NCBI RefSeq assembly: GCF_014205275.1
Contig: NZ_JACHND010000001.1
Span: forward strand, 1,116,001 to 1,180,000
DNA length: 64,000 nucleotides
Reading direction: 5' to 3'
Origin: Sphaerisporangium siamense
GTDB lineage: Bacteria; Actinomycetota; Actinomycetes; Streptosporangiales; Streptosporangiaceae
Within the stretch, counting starts at the first letter, position 1. Every line of letters begins with the position of its first letter. Positions 26,776-33,735 of this stretch are shown here, piece by piece. Made by a program: the position numbers and the translations under genes. A model generated the notes under the pieces. The model did not search any database. It had not been told where the DNA came from and saw only the letters and a program-made list of their open reading frames with translations.

Positions 26776-28250
26776 GCGTGCTGGCCGTCGACGCCGGGAC
26801 CACCGGCGTCACCGCGCTGGTCGTCTCCGAGCAGGGCCGGGTGGTCGCCAAGGGGCACCGCGAGTTCCCCCAGCACTTCCCCGCGCCCGGCCGCGTCGAG
26901 CACGACCCCGGCGACATCTGGGCCGCCGTGCTGGACGCCTGTTCCACGGCGCTCGGCGCGGCGGAGCAGGCCGGCGCGACCCCGGTGTCGTGTGTCGGGC
27001 TGACCAACCAGCGCGAGACCGTCGTGCTGTGGGACCGCGCGACCCTGCGCCCGGCGACCCGGGCGATCGTCTGGCAGGACCGCCGTTCCGCCGGGGAGTG
27101 CGACCGGCTGCGGGAGCACGAGCCCCGGATCCGCGCGCTGACCGGCCTGCCGCTGGACCCGTACTTCTCGGCCACCAAGCTGTCCTGGCTGCGCGCCAAC
27201 GACCCCGGGACCTGGGACGGCGTGCGGGCGGGCCGCGTCGCGGTCGGCACCGTCGACTCCTACCTGCTGGCCCGGCTCACCGGCGGGCGGCTGCACGCGA
27301 CCGACCCGTCGAACGCCTCGCGGACGCTGCTGTTCGACCTGGCCGCCGCGCGGTGGTCGGCGGAGCTGACCGAGCTGTTCGGCGTGCCCGAGGCGGCGCT
27401 GCCGGAGATCGTCCCGTCGAGCGCGCCGGTCGGCCGCACGGCCCCCGAGCACTTCCTCGGCCTGGACGTGCCGATCTGCGGCATCGCCGGAGACCAGCAG
27501 GCCGCGCTGTTCGGGCACGCCGCCTTCGCCCCGGGCGACATGAAGTGCACCTACGGCACCGGCAGCTTCCTGCTGGTCAACACCGGCGACCGGATCGCCG
27601 GCGGCGGCGAAGCGCTGCTGTCCACCGTCGCGTGGCAACTGGGCGGCGAGCCGGTGAAGTACGCCCTCGAAGGGTCGGTCTTCGTCACCGGGGCGGCGGT
27701 GCAGTGGCTGCGCGACGGGCTCGGCCTGATCGACGACTCGGCGGGCAGCGAGCGGCTGGCCGCCTCGGTGGCCGGCACCGAAGGGCTGGTCTTCGTCCCC
27801 GCCCTCACCGGCATCGGCTCCCCGCACTGGGACCCGGCGGCCCGGGGCGCCCTGCTCGGCATCACCAGGGGCACGACCGCCGCCCACCTCGCCCGCGCCG
27901 TCCTCGAGGGCATCGCCTACCAGATCCGCGACGTCGTCGAGGCGGTCGCCGGCCCGGCCGGCATCCCCGTCTCCCGGCTGGCGGTCGACGGCGGGGCCTC
28001 GGCCAACGACCTGCTCTGCCAGATCCAGGCCGACCTGCTGGGCCGGCCCGTGGCGCGCCCGGAGACCACCGAGACCACCGGCCTCGGCGCGGCCTTCCTC
28101 GCGGGCCTGGCGGGCGGCGTGTGGAGCGGCCCCGCCGAGATCGCGGCGGCGCGCGGCGACGTCAAGGTCTTCTCCCCGCGCGAGGTGGCCGAGGACGGCT
28201 ACCGCCGCTGGCTCGACGCGGTGGACGCGGTCCGGCGGTTCGGCTCGTGA
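26772..28250 (+). CDS. GlpK-like FGGY-family carbohydrate kinase
   Basis: 492 aa. ATP-dependent kinase, N-terminal phosphate loop DAGTTGVTALV. Glycerol-kinase-like motifs include GLTNQRET, IVWQDRR, a long catalytic segment with YFSATKLSW, GIAGDQQAALFG, and YGTGSFLLVNTG. The C-terminal FGGY motif reads as AARGALLGITRGT followed by LAVDGGASANDLLCQIQADLLG (anchors only). Closest family feeling is glycerol kinase. ATG overlaps the dehydrogenase stop. A polyol other than glycerol is possible. Confidence 0.88.
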   Translation: MSVLAVDAGTTGVTALVVSEQGRVVAKGHREFPQHFPAPGRVEHDPGDIWAAVLDACSTALGAAEQAGATPVSCVGLTNQRETVVLWDRATLRPATRAIVWQDRRSAGECDRLREHEPRIRALTGLPLDPYFSATKLSWLRANDPGTWDGVRAGRVAVGTVDSYLLARLTGGRLHATDPSNASRTLLFDLAAARWSAELTELFGVPEAALPEIVPSSAPVGRTAPEHFLGLDVPICGIAGDQQAALFGHAAFAPGDMKCTYGTGSFLLVNTGDRIAGGGEALLSTVAWQLGGEPVKYALEGSVFVTGAAVQWLRDGLGLIDDSAGSERLAASVAGTEGLVFVPALTGIGSPHWDPAARGALLGITRGTTAAHLARAVLEGIAYQIRDVVEAVAGPAGIPVSRLAVDGGASANDLLCQIQADLLGRPVARPETTETTGLGAAFLAGLAGGVWSGPAEIAAARGDVKVFSPREVAEDGYRRWLDAVDAVRRFGS

Positions 28251-29446
28251 CCGCGCCGCAGACCCCGGCGCCGGGGCCGCTCGCCGGGATCAGGGTCGCC
28301 GACTTCTCGCGCGTCCTGGCCGGGCCGTACGCCACCATGATCCTCGCCGAGCTCGGCGCGGACGTGGTCAAGGTGGAGCACCCCGGACACGGCGACGACA
28401 CCCGGGCGTGGGGCCCGCCGTACGCGGGCGGCGAGGCCGCCTACTATCTCGCGCTGAACCGCGGCAAGAGGAGCATCGCGCTCGACGTGAAGCACCCCTC
28501 GGGCGGGGAGATCGCCCGCCGGTTGTGCGCCGGGGCGGACGTGGTGATCGAGAACTTCCGGCCGGGCGTCGCCGAGCGCCTGGGGCTCGGCTACGAGACG
28601 GTGCGGGGCGGCAACCCTGACGTCGTGTACTGCTCGATCAGCGGCTTCCCCGGCGAGGACCGTCCCGGCTTCGACGCCACGATCCAGGCGGAGAGCGGCT
28701 ACATGCACATCACCGGCGAGTCCCCGAGCAAGGTGGGGGTGGCGATCACCGACGTGCTCGCCGGGCTGAACGCGGCCGTGGCGATCCTGGGAGCGCTGCA
28801 CCGGCGCGCGAGCGGAGGCCCCGGCGGGCGGGTGGAGGTCTCGCTCCTCGGCTCCGCCCTGTCCGGGCTGGTCAACGTCGCGCAGAGCGCGCTGATCTCC
28901 GGCGAGGAGGCGGTCGCCTACGGCAACGCGCACCCGGCGGTCGTGCCGTACCAGACCTTCCACGCCGCCGACGGCCGCTTCGTGGTCGCCGCGGGCAACG
29001 ACCGCCTCTTCCGCGCGCTGTGCGGGGCGATCGGCCGTGACGACCTGGCCGCCGACCCGCGCTTCAGCACCAACGCGGGCCGCGTCCGCCACCGCGAGGC
29101 CCTGATCGCCGAGCTGGAGGCGGTCTTCGCCACGCGCGGGGCCGAGGAGTGGACCACGCTGCTCGACGCCGCCGGGGTGCCGACCGGCAAGATCCGGGGC
29201 GTCCTGGAGGCGCTCAGGGCGGCGCCCGGCTCGACCTTCCAGGTCGAGCACCCGACGGCGGGGCCGCTCGACCTGGTCCGCACCGGGTTCACCGTGGGCG
29301 ACGCCCGGCACGACGCCGTGCCCCCGCCGCTGCTCGGCCAGCACACCTTCGACCTGCTCGCCGAACTGGGCGTCGGCGACGAGGACGCCGCCCGCCTGGC
29401 GCACGAGGGCGTCGTCCGCCAGGCTCCCGCCCCGTCCGCCCGATAG
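28247..29446 (+). CDS. Family III CoA-transferase (CaiB/BaiF-like)
   Basis: 399 aa from GTG 28247, overlapping the kinase stop (GTGA). Hallmarks: GIRVADFSRVLAGP, ADVVKVEHP, NRGKRSIALDVK, VIENFRPG, and a catalytic Asp143 in PGFDATIQ. These enzymes move CoA between carboxylates such as succinate, malate, oxalate or carnitine. It closes the operon, so one branch product is probably a carboxylic acid that needs activation. Convergent with a small secreted-protein gene 4 bp away. Confidence 0.9.
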   Translation: MTAPQTPAPGPLAGIRVADFSRVLAGPYATMILAELGADVVKVEHPGHGDDTRAWGPPYAGGEAAYYLALNRGKRSIALDVKHPSGGEIARRLCAGADVVIENFRPGVAERLGLGYETVRGGNPDVVYCSISGFPGEDRPGFDATIQAESGYMHITGESPSKVGVAITDVLAGLNAAVAILGALHRRASGGPGGRVEVSLLGSALSGLVNVAQSALISGEEAVAYGNAHPAVVPYQTFHAADGRFVVAAGNDRLFRALCGAIGRDDLAADPRFSTNAGRVRHREALIAELEAVFATRGAEEWTTLLDAAGVPTGKIRGVLEALRAAPGSTFQVEHPTAGPLDLVRTGFTVGDARHDAVPPPLLGQHTFDLLAELGVGDEDAARLAHEGVVRQAPAPSAR

Positions 29447-29450
29447 GCGA

Positions 29451-29822
29451 CTACCAGCGGTGCCAGAGCTTCTGACGTATGACGCAGACGCGTCTCTTCG
29501 TGCACTTGGCCACCTGGGTCGGGGAGTTGCCGTTCACGATCGTGTTGGACACCTGCTGCACCCCGCGCATGGTGGTGGGGTTCTGGCCGGCGTAGACCTT
29601 GTTGTAGCTGCCGTTCCCGATGCGCGAATGGGTGATGCCGTTCCTGCCGTCCCCGGTGCTCGCCGCGCTGCCGACCCGGTCGGCCGTCATGCCGTACGCG
29701 TCCGGCGGGGCCAAGGCCAAGGCGCCGAGGCCGCCGGCGAGCAGGACGGTCAGCGCCAGCCGCACGGCGACGGCCGTCCGGTGCGGCGGATTCTCCGTGT
29801 GAAGGGTCATTGCTTCGCACAC
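29451..29822 (-). CDS. Small secreted protein of unknown function
   Basis: 123 aa from GTG 29822 or 119 aa from ATG 29810. Charged N-terminus, a hydrophobic stretch (VAVRLALTVLLAGGLGALAL, about residues 18-37) and an AYG/M cleavage region: a classical signal peptide. The mature ~75 residues are rich in Asn/Gly/Thr and end in a basic segment with two Cys (KCTKRRVC) and Trp. No family recognised. Next to two other small leftward genes. Confidence 0.6.
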   Translation of the reverse strand: MCEAMTLHTENPPHRTAVAVRLALTVLLAGGLGALALAPPDAYGMTADRVGSAASTGDGRNGITHSRIGNGSYNKVYAGQNPTTMRGVQQVSNTIVNGNSPTQVAKCTKRRVCVIRQKLWHRW

Positions 29823-29859
29823 CTGCCCTCGTCGATTCGGATAGGCCGGGGAGAGGGTC

Positions 29860-30171
29860 TCACTGGTCGCGGAAGCAGGCGATGTGGAACGAACGGGGGG
29901 CCGGGGTGCCGTCCGGCGCGTAGGTGCGCACGACCATCTGGTGCGGGTCCTCGTCCAGGCCCACCGTGATCAGGCCGGGCTCCACGGGCTCGGTCAGCGC
30001 GCTGCCGATGGTGCCCGCGAAGTTCGTCTTGGCCTTGCCCTGGAGCGGGACCTCCCACCGGATGACGTATTCGTTCGTCCCGTCGAACCGGCAGCCGGCC
30101 ACCAAGTATCCGCGGTTGACGGACCCGTCGGCCTCGATCACACAGGCCAGCCTTTTCTCGAACTCCGCCAT
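29860..30171 (-). CDS. Hypothetical protein, 103 aa
   Basis: Starts MAEFEKRLACVIEADG, with three Cys (ACV, GCRF, IACF). Beta-rich pattern with VIRWEVPLQGKAK and EPGLITVGL. No signal peptide and no motif that identifies a family. ATG 30171 is preceded by a weak GGAAAC. Third in a leftward set of small genes; function unknown. Confidence 0.6.
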   Translation of the reverse strand: MAEFEKRLACVIEADGSVNRGYLVAGCRFDGTNEYVIRWEVPLQGKAKTNFAGTIGSALTEPVEPGLITVGLDEDPHQMVVRTYAPDGTPAPRSFHIACFRDQ

Positions 30172-30276
30172 TGTGGTTCCGTTTCCATGAGGCGAAGAAA
30201 ATGCTCTTCGCCGCCCGTTCCTACAGCGCTTTTCTTTCCAGTCCGGCCCTTCGATAATCCGGGGAGTTCCGGACGC

Positions 30277-30756
30277 TCACGCCTGGCCGGGCGCCGGCGC
30301 CGATCCGCCGGGCGCGGCCTCGGGCGCGGCGGCGCTCCCGTGCGCCCGGCGCGGCGGGGTGAACGTGTGGAGGCTCAGCACGGCCGGCAGGTCGGCGAGG
30401 CCGGGCCCTCCGGCGTTCACCCAGGCGACGATGTCGTCGATGATCTGCTCGTCCAGCACGAACCCCAGCCACACGGGACGCCCGCCCGCGGCGCGCCCCT
30501 CCCGCGACGGGCTGACGGTGACGACGTTGGAGTAGGCGCACGGCCCCAGGCATTCGTCGACGACGCGGACACGTACCGGCTGGACCAGGCCCCGCCGCAG
30601 CCGCCTCGGCTGTTCCTTGTGGCCGACGCCCGGGTGTTTCCTGGCGGTGCCGCAGCAGCAGCCCCGGCACACGGTGACCAGGCATCCTAGCGACCGGCCC
30701 GCCCGGGAGGCGGCCCCGCTCACCGCGCCGCCCCCGGCACCGGCGGTTCCGTCCAC
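30277..30756 (-). CDS. Thioredoxin-like [2Fe-2S] ferredoxin-domain protein
   Basis: 159 aa. Cluster ligands appear as CRGCCCG near residue 30 and DECLGPCAYSN near residue 68, the layout of thioredoxin-fold 2Fe-2S ferredoxins; AGGPG near the end of the domain is also typical. The tail is low-complexity Ala/Pro/Gly. AGGAGG lies 10 bases before GTG 30756 (it also lies 5 bases before an out-of-frame ATG that opens only a 13-codon ORF). In many actinobacteria such ferredoxins accompany cobalt/cobalamin genes; here a cobalt enzyme operon is divergent from it. Confidence 0.78.
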   Translation of the reverse strand: MDGTAGAGGGAVSGAASRAGRSLGCLVTVCRGCCCGTARKHPGVGHKEQPRRLRRGLVQPVRVRVVDECLGPCAYSNVVTVSPSREGRAAGGRPVWLGFVLDEQIIDDIVAWVNAGGPGLADLPAVLSLHTFTPPRRAHGSAAAPEAAPGGSAPAPGQA

Positions 30757-30885
30757 ACCATGACCGCCTCCTGAGCACAGGCCGGACCTTCCCGATCAAT
30801 CATCGTCCGCGAGGTGTTCCCCGTGCTGGAGCACGACTTTTCCAAGCCATCGGAAAACCTTGTTCAATAACGCTCTCCCCGCACA

Positions 30886-30976
30886 GGTCAATATTGTTTG
30901 ACCCTCTTTTCCGCTGCCTGCGCCATGGCGTGACGGTGTCGCCGGGTATGGTGGCAGACGACGTTCTCGCAGAACG
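30886..30976 (+). promoter_or_regulatory. Upstream region of the thiocyanate hydrolase operon with two dyads
   Basis: GGTCAA-N6-TTGACC (30886-30903) is a near-palindrome whose right half is a -35-like TTGACC. CGTTCT-CGC-AGAACG (30962-30976) is a perfect dyad just before the GGGGAG ribosome-binding site. The stretch is noticeably more AT-rich than the surrounding genes. Both dyads are candidate operators for an unlinked regulator. Confidence 0.45.
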
Positions 30977-30985
30977 GGGAGAACA

Positions 30986-31411
30986 ATGCCGGGACTTACG
31001 TACGACCAGCTTCAGAAGAAGGCCAAAGATCTGGCGCCGGAAGAGCGCGAGATATTGGATTCGCCGTACACGATCTCGAACGAGGCGTACGCCGCGCTGC
31101 GGTGGGTGCTGCACGACGTCGGCGGCCAGGTCGACATTCCCGCGCCCTATCTGGAGAAGGGCGAGGAGCCGTGGGAGATGAACACCTATCTCACGTGTGA
31201 ATGCCTGGGCTGGCGCGGCGCCTGGAACTCCGAGGAGCGGCGCAGGCGCGAGAACGATCTCGGTGGGACCCAGTACTTCGGGCTGCCGTACTACGCCCGC
31301 TGGATCACGGTGGCGACGAAGTCGCTCGTCGACAAGGGATACATCACGGTCGACGAGCTCGGCGCCAAGATCGACGAGATCCGGGAGCGGTACGAGAAGG
31401 GGAAGCAGTGA
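30986..31411 (+). CDS. scnB: Thiocyanate hydrolase beta subunit
   Basis: 141 aa. Corresponds to the N-terminal half of nitrile hydratase beta. The stretch HDVGGQVDIP, then WEMNTYLTCECLGWRG, SEERRR, GLPYYARW and LVDKGYIT follows the Thiobacillus SCNase beta subunit closely as remembered. The enzyme converts thiocyanate and water to carbonyl sulfide and ammonia, in the cytoplasm, as an alpha-beta-gamma assembly with cobalt in gamma. GGGGAG precedes ATG 30986. The stop overlaps the alpha gene (TGATG). Gene order beta-alpha-gamma-P15K is that of the characterised operon. Confidence 0.85.
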   Translation: MPGLTYDQLQKKAKDLAPEEREILDSPYTISNEAYAALRWVLHDVGGQVDIPAPYLEKGEEPWEMNTYLTCECLGWRGAWNSEERRRRENDLGGTQYFGLPYYARWITVATKSLVDKGYITVDELGAKIDEIRERYEKGKQ

Positions 31412-31713
31412 TGGCCAAGCCGAAGTTCGACGTCGGCGACGAGGTGCGCGTACGCAACCAGACCTCGCTGTTCCACACGCGCACCCAGAAGTACACGCGT
31501 GGCCATGTCGGTGTGGTCAGTGAGCACCGCCCCGAATGGGTGATCCCCGAGGACGAGGCGTTCGGCCGTGTCGAGGACGGCAGGAAGGAACCCTTCTACG
31601 TCGTCCGCTTCAAGCAGACGGAACTGTGGCCGGACTACACCGGGTTCGAGCGCGACACCTTGGAATCGGAGTTCTCGGAGCGCTGGCTGGAGCCGGCGCG
31701 CAAGGAGAAGTGA
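31411..31713 (+). CDS. scnA: Thiocyanate hydrolase alpha subunit
   Basis: 100 aa, matching the C-terminal SH3-like half of nitrile hydratase beta. KFDVGDEVRVRN, HTRTQKYTRGHVG, EDEAFG, LWPDY and SERWLEPA are characteristic. It is about 25 residues shorter at the N-terminus than the Thiobacillus protein. Start and stop overlap the neighbours (TGATG both sides), implying stoichiometric coupled translation. Confidence 0.85.
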   Translation: MAKPKFDVGDEVRVRNQTSLFHTRTQKYTRGHVGVVSEHRPEWVIPEDEAFGRVEDGRKEPFYVVRFKQTELWPDYTGFERDTLESEFSERWLEPARKEK

Positions 31714-32432
31714 TGAGCGGAAGCCACCGTCACGACGGCCACGACGGCCACGACGGCCACGACGGCCACCCCACCTTCCCGGTGGCCTCGCAGGTCAGTG
31801 AGTTCGAGATCCTCGAACTCGCCGTCCGGGAACTCGCGATCGAGAAGGGGATCTTCTCGGCCGAGGACCACCGCCGTTTCGCCGAATGGGCGGACGGCGT
31901 GGGCCCGCACGGGGGCTCCAAGCTCGTCGCCAAGGCGTGGAACGACCCCGGGTTCAAGCGCCGCCTGCTGGAGAACGGCACGGAGGCGTGCAAGGAGGTG
32001 GGCATCGACTGGCTCAAGCCCACGGGTACCGGGACGCCCAGCGACTACACCTTCTTCTACGTGCTGGAGAACACGCCCCAGGTGCACAACGTCATCGTGT
32101 GCACGCTGTGCTCCTGTTATCCGCGGCCGGTCCTCGGCATGTCACCCGACTGGTACCGGACCCCGAGCTACCGGCGCCGCATGGTCCGGCGGCCCCGCGA
32201 GGTCCTCGCCGAGTTCGGCCTGCACCTGCCGCCGGAGGTCGAGGTCCGCGTGCACGACTCCAACCAGAAGTCCCGGTTCATGGTGATGGCCATGCGCCCG
32301 GAGGGCACGGAGGGCTGGAGCGACGAGCAACTCGAACAGATCGTCACCCGCGACACCATGATCGGGGTGGCGCTGCCGAAGGCCGGGCGCACCTCGGACG
32401 AGGACGTACAGGCGAAGGCGGCGTGGCGATGA
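31713..32432 (+). CDS. scnC: Thiocyanate hydrolase gamma subunit, cobalt catalytic subunit
   Basis: 239 aa, homologous to nitrile hydratase alpha. The claw-setting motif VCTLCSC (C130, C133, C135) is of the cobalt type; the last two Cys are normally oxidised to sulfinic and sulfenic acid. A His/Asp-rich N-terminus with HDG repeats (about residues 5-19) probably binds cobalt, as in known SCNase gamma. YPRPVLG, PDWYRTPSYRRR and SNQKSRF match the family. A conventional nitrile hydratase is the alternative, but the split beta genes and the fourth gene favour thiocyanate hydrolase. Confidence 0.87.
   Translation: MSGSHRHDGHDGHDGHDGHPTFPVASQVSEFEILELAVRELAIEKGIFSAEDHRRFAEWADGVGPHGGSKLVAKAWNDPGFKRRLLENGTEACKEVGIDWLKPTGTGTPSDYTFFYVLENTPQVHNVIVCTLCSCYPRPVLGMSPDWYRTPSYRRRMVRRPREVLAEFGLHLPPEVEVRVHDSNQKSRFMVMAMRPEGTEGWSDEQLEQIVTRDTMIGVALPKAGRTSDEDVQAKAAWR
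31724..31770 (+). repeat. 9-bp repeat encoding HDG units
   Basis: Four to five copies of a GACGGCCAC-type 9-mer encode the His-Asp-Gly tandem at the N-terminus of the gamma subunit. A presumptive metal-collecting tail. Confidence 0.85.
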
Positions 32433-32767
32433 GCGGCGGGACCGGCACGTACGGCGTGCTCATGGAGACGCTCGACGACATCGGCGAGCGCACCGACACC
32501 AGCCTGGCCTGCCTGGACGGCGAGCCGGAGCCGTGGGAGTCGCGGATGCAGGTGACCTGCGAATGCCTGTCCAAGGCGGGCGCCCTCGACAACCTGGAGC
32601 GCAGGCACGAGGAGGACCGGCTCGGCGAGACGATCTACGTCAGGTTCCCGGTCCGCACGCGCTCGGCGCTCACGGTCGCGCACACGCTCATGGACAGGAA
32701 CGTCTTCAGCGAGGCGGACCTGCGACGGAAGATGGCGGAGGTGCGGACACGCCTCACCGAGGAGTGA
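32429..32767 (+). CDS. P15K-like thiocyanate hydrolase chaperone/activator
   Basis: 112 aa. Clearly paralogous to the beta subunit: WESRMQVTCECLSKAGALDN parallels its WEMNTYLTCECL stretch, and RRHEEDRLGETIY and FSEADLRRKM also line up. In Thiobacillus the fourth gene, P15K, delivers cobalt and assists Cys oxidation of gamma. ATG overlaps the gamma stop (ATGA). No signal or membrane segment. Confidence 0.78.
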   Translation: MSGGTGTYGVLMETLDDIGERTDTSLACLDGEPEPWESRMQVTCECLSKAGALDNLERRHEEDRLGETIYVRFPVRTRSALTVAHTLMDRNVFSEADLRRKMAEVRTRLTEE

Positions 32768-32780
32768 CCGCCGCCCGGGC

Positions 32781-33491
32781 TCAGCCCGGGCCGCCGTCTC
32801 CCTCCGGCCCGCCGCTGCGGGCGACGTATCCGAGCGTCACCAGCACGCTGACGGCGGCGATCGCCGTGAGCGCGACGGGCAGCCCGAACCTGAGCAGGAT
32901 CACGGTGCCGACCGCCGCGCCGACCACCAGCGCGACGATCTGGCCCTCCCTGCGGCCCATCCGCACCCGCGTGCCGGTGCCGATGATGGAGTCCGCCGCC
33001 ACGTTGGTCAGCGTTCCCGTGACCACCGTCGTCACGATGTCCGGCACCTTGAGGCGGCGTATGACGGTGTTGCGCATCCCCATGGCAAGGCCCAGGATGA
33101 CGATCAGCGGGTAACGCCCGGACGGGGTGGCCAGCGACAGCACGAAGAACGCCGCGAGGGCGGCGGCCACGTGCAGGACCGTCTCCACGACCAGGCCAAG
33201 GACGAGCCGGCGACGCGGGTCCGGCGTCGCGGCGGTCAGTCGGCCGCCGAGCGCGGCGCCGGCGAAGAAGCTCGCCAGCGAGATGAGCGTCGCCACGACG
33301 GAGAACTGCGCGACGCCGCCGGCCGCGAAGCCCATCATCAGCAGGTTCCCCGTCATGTTGCTGGTGAAGACCTGGCTGAGCGCCGTGAAGCTGACCGCGT
33401 CGACCATTCCCGCGATGGCGGTGAGAGACCCCCAGACCGGCCAGCCGAACCCGCGGAGCTCGTCCGGCCGAGCCGTCTTCCCGGTCCCCAT
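32781..33491 (-). CDS. DUF1275 (YoaK-like) membrane protein
   Basis: 236 aa, six predicted helices. FTSNMTGNLLMMG is the family signature after helix 1. RNTVIRRLKVPDIVTTVVTGTLT (anchors RNTVIR and TVVTGTLT) repeats the pattern in the second half. Function of the family is unknown; transport is suspected. AGAGG lies eight bases before ATG 33491. Convergent with the SCN operon. Confidence 0.88.
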   Translation of the reverse strand: MGTGKTARPDELRGFGWPVWGSLTAIAGMVDAVSFTALSQVFTSNMTGNLLMMGFAAGGVAQFSVVATLISLASFFAGAALGGRLTAATPDPRRRLVLGLVVETVLHVAAALAAFFVLSLATPSGRYPLIVILGLAMGMRNTVIRRLKVPDIVTTVVTGTLTNVAADSIIGTGTRVRMGRREGQIVALVVGAAVGTVILLRFGLPVALTAIAAVSVLVTLGYVARSGGPEGDGGPG

Positions 33492-33735
33492 GGTCCGACC
33501 TCTTCTCGTCCCTCCCCACGCGGCCGGTCATTGGCGTGCGCCCACCGAAGCTAGGCGACCGGAGAGCGGCGTCAGAGGCCGTCCTGTCGTGTTTTGACAA
33601 GCCTTTCCCCCTCCGCCCCAGGCGCATGGGTATGGCTTTTCCCGGAGAGTTCGCCGAGACTGAAAAGGCACGCGACGACGCACGACACGGCCCGATCCCC
33701 GTGATCGCCGTGCGCTCCCGTCCCCGGCGCCCCCC
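33492..33735. other. Intergenic region between DUF1275 and the NRPS genes
   Basis: A perfect TTGACA occurs at 33594-33599 on the + strand without a good -10 at normal spacing. It should contain the NRPS promoter and, in the other direction, that of the DUF1275 gene. No gene-like frame. Confidence 0.4.

Noticed and set aside
30962..30976. LexA (SOS) box before the thiocyanate hydrolase operon
   Set aside because: The dyad CGTTCT-CGC-AGAACG has the wrong orientation and spacing for the actinobacterial LexA consensus.
31713..32432. Ordinary two-subunit nitrile hydratase
   Set aside because: Beta is split into two genes in the SCNase order and a P15K-like fourth gene follows; nitrile hydratase remains a secondary possibility.
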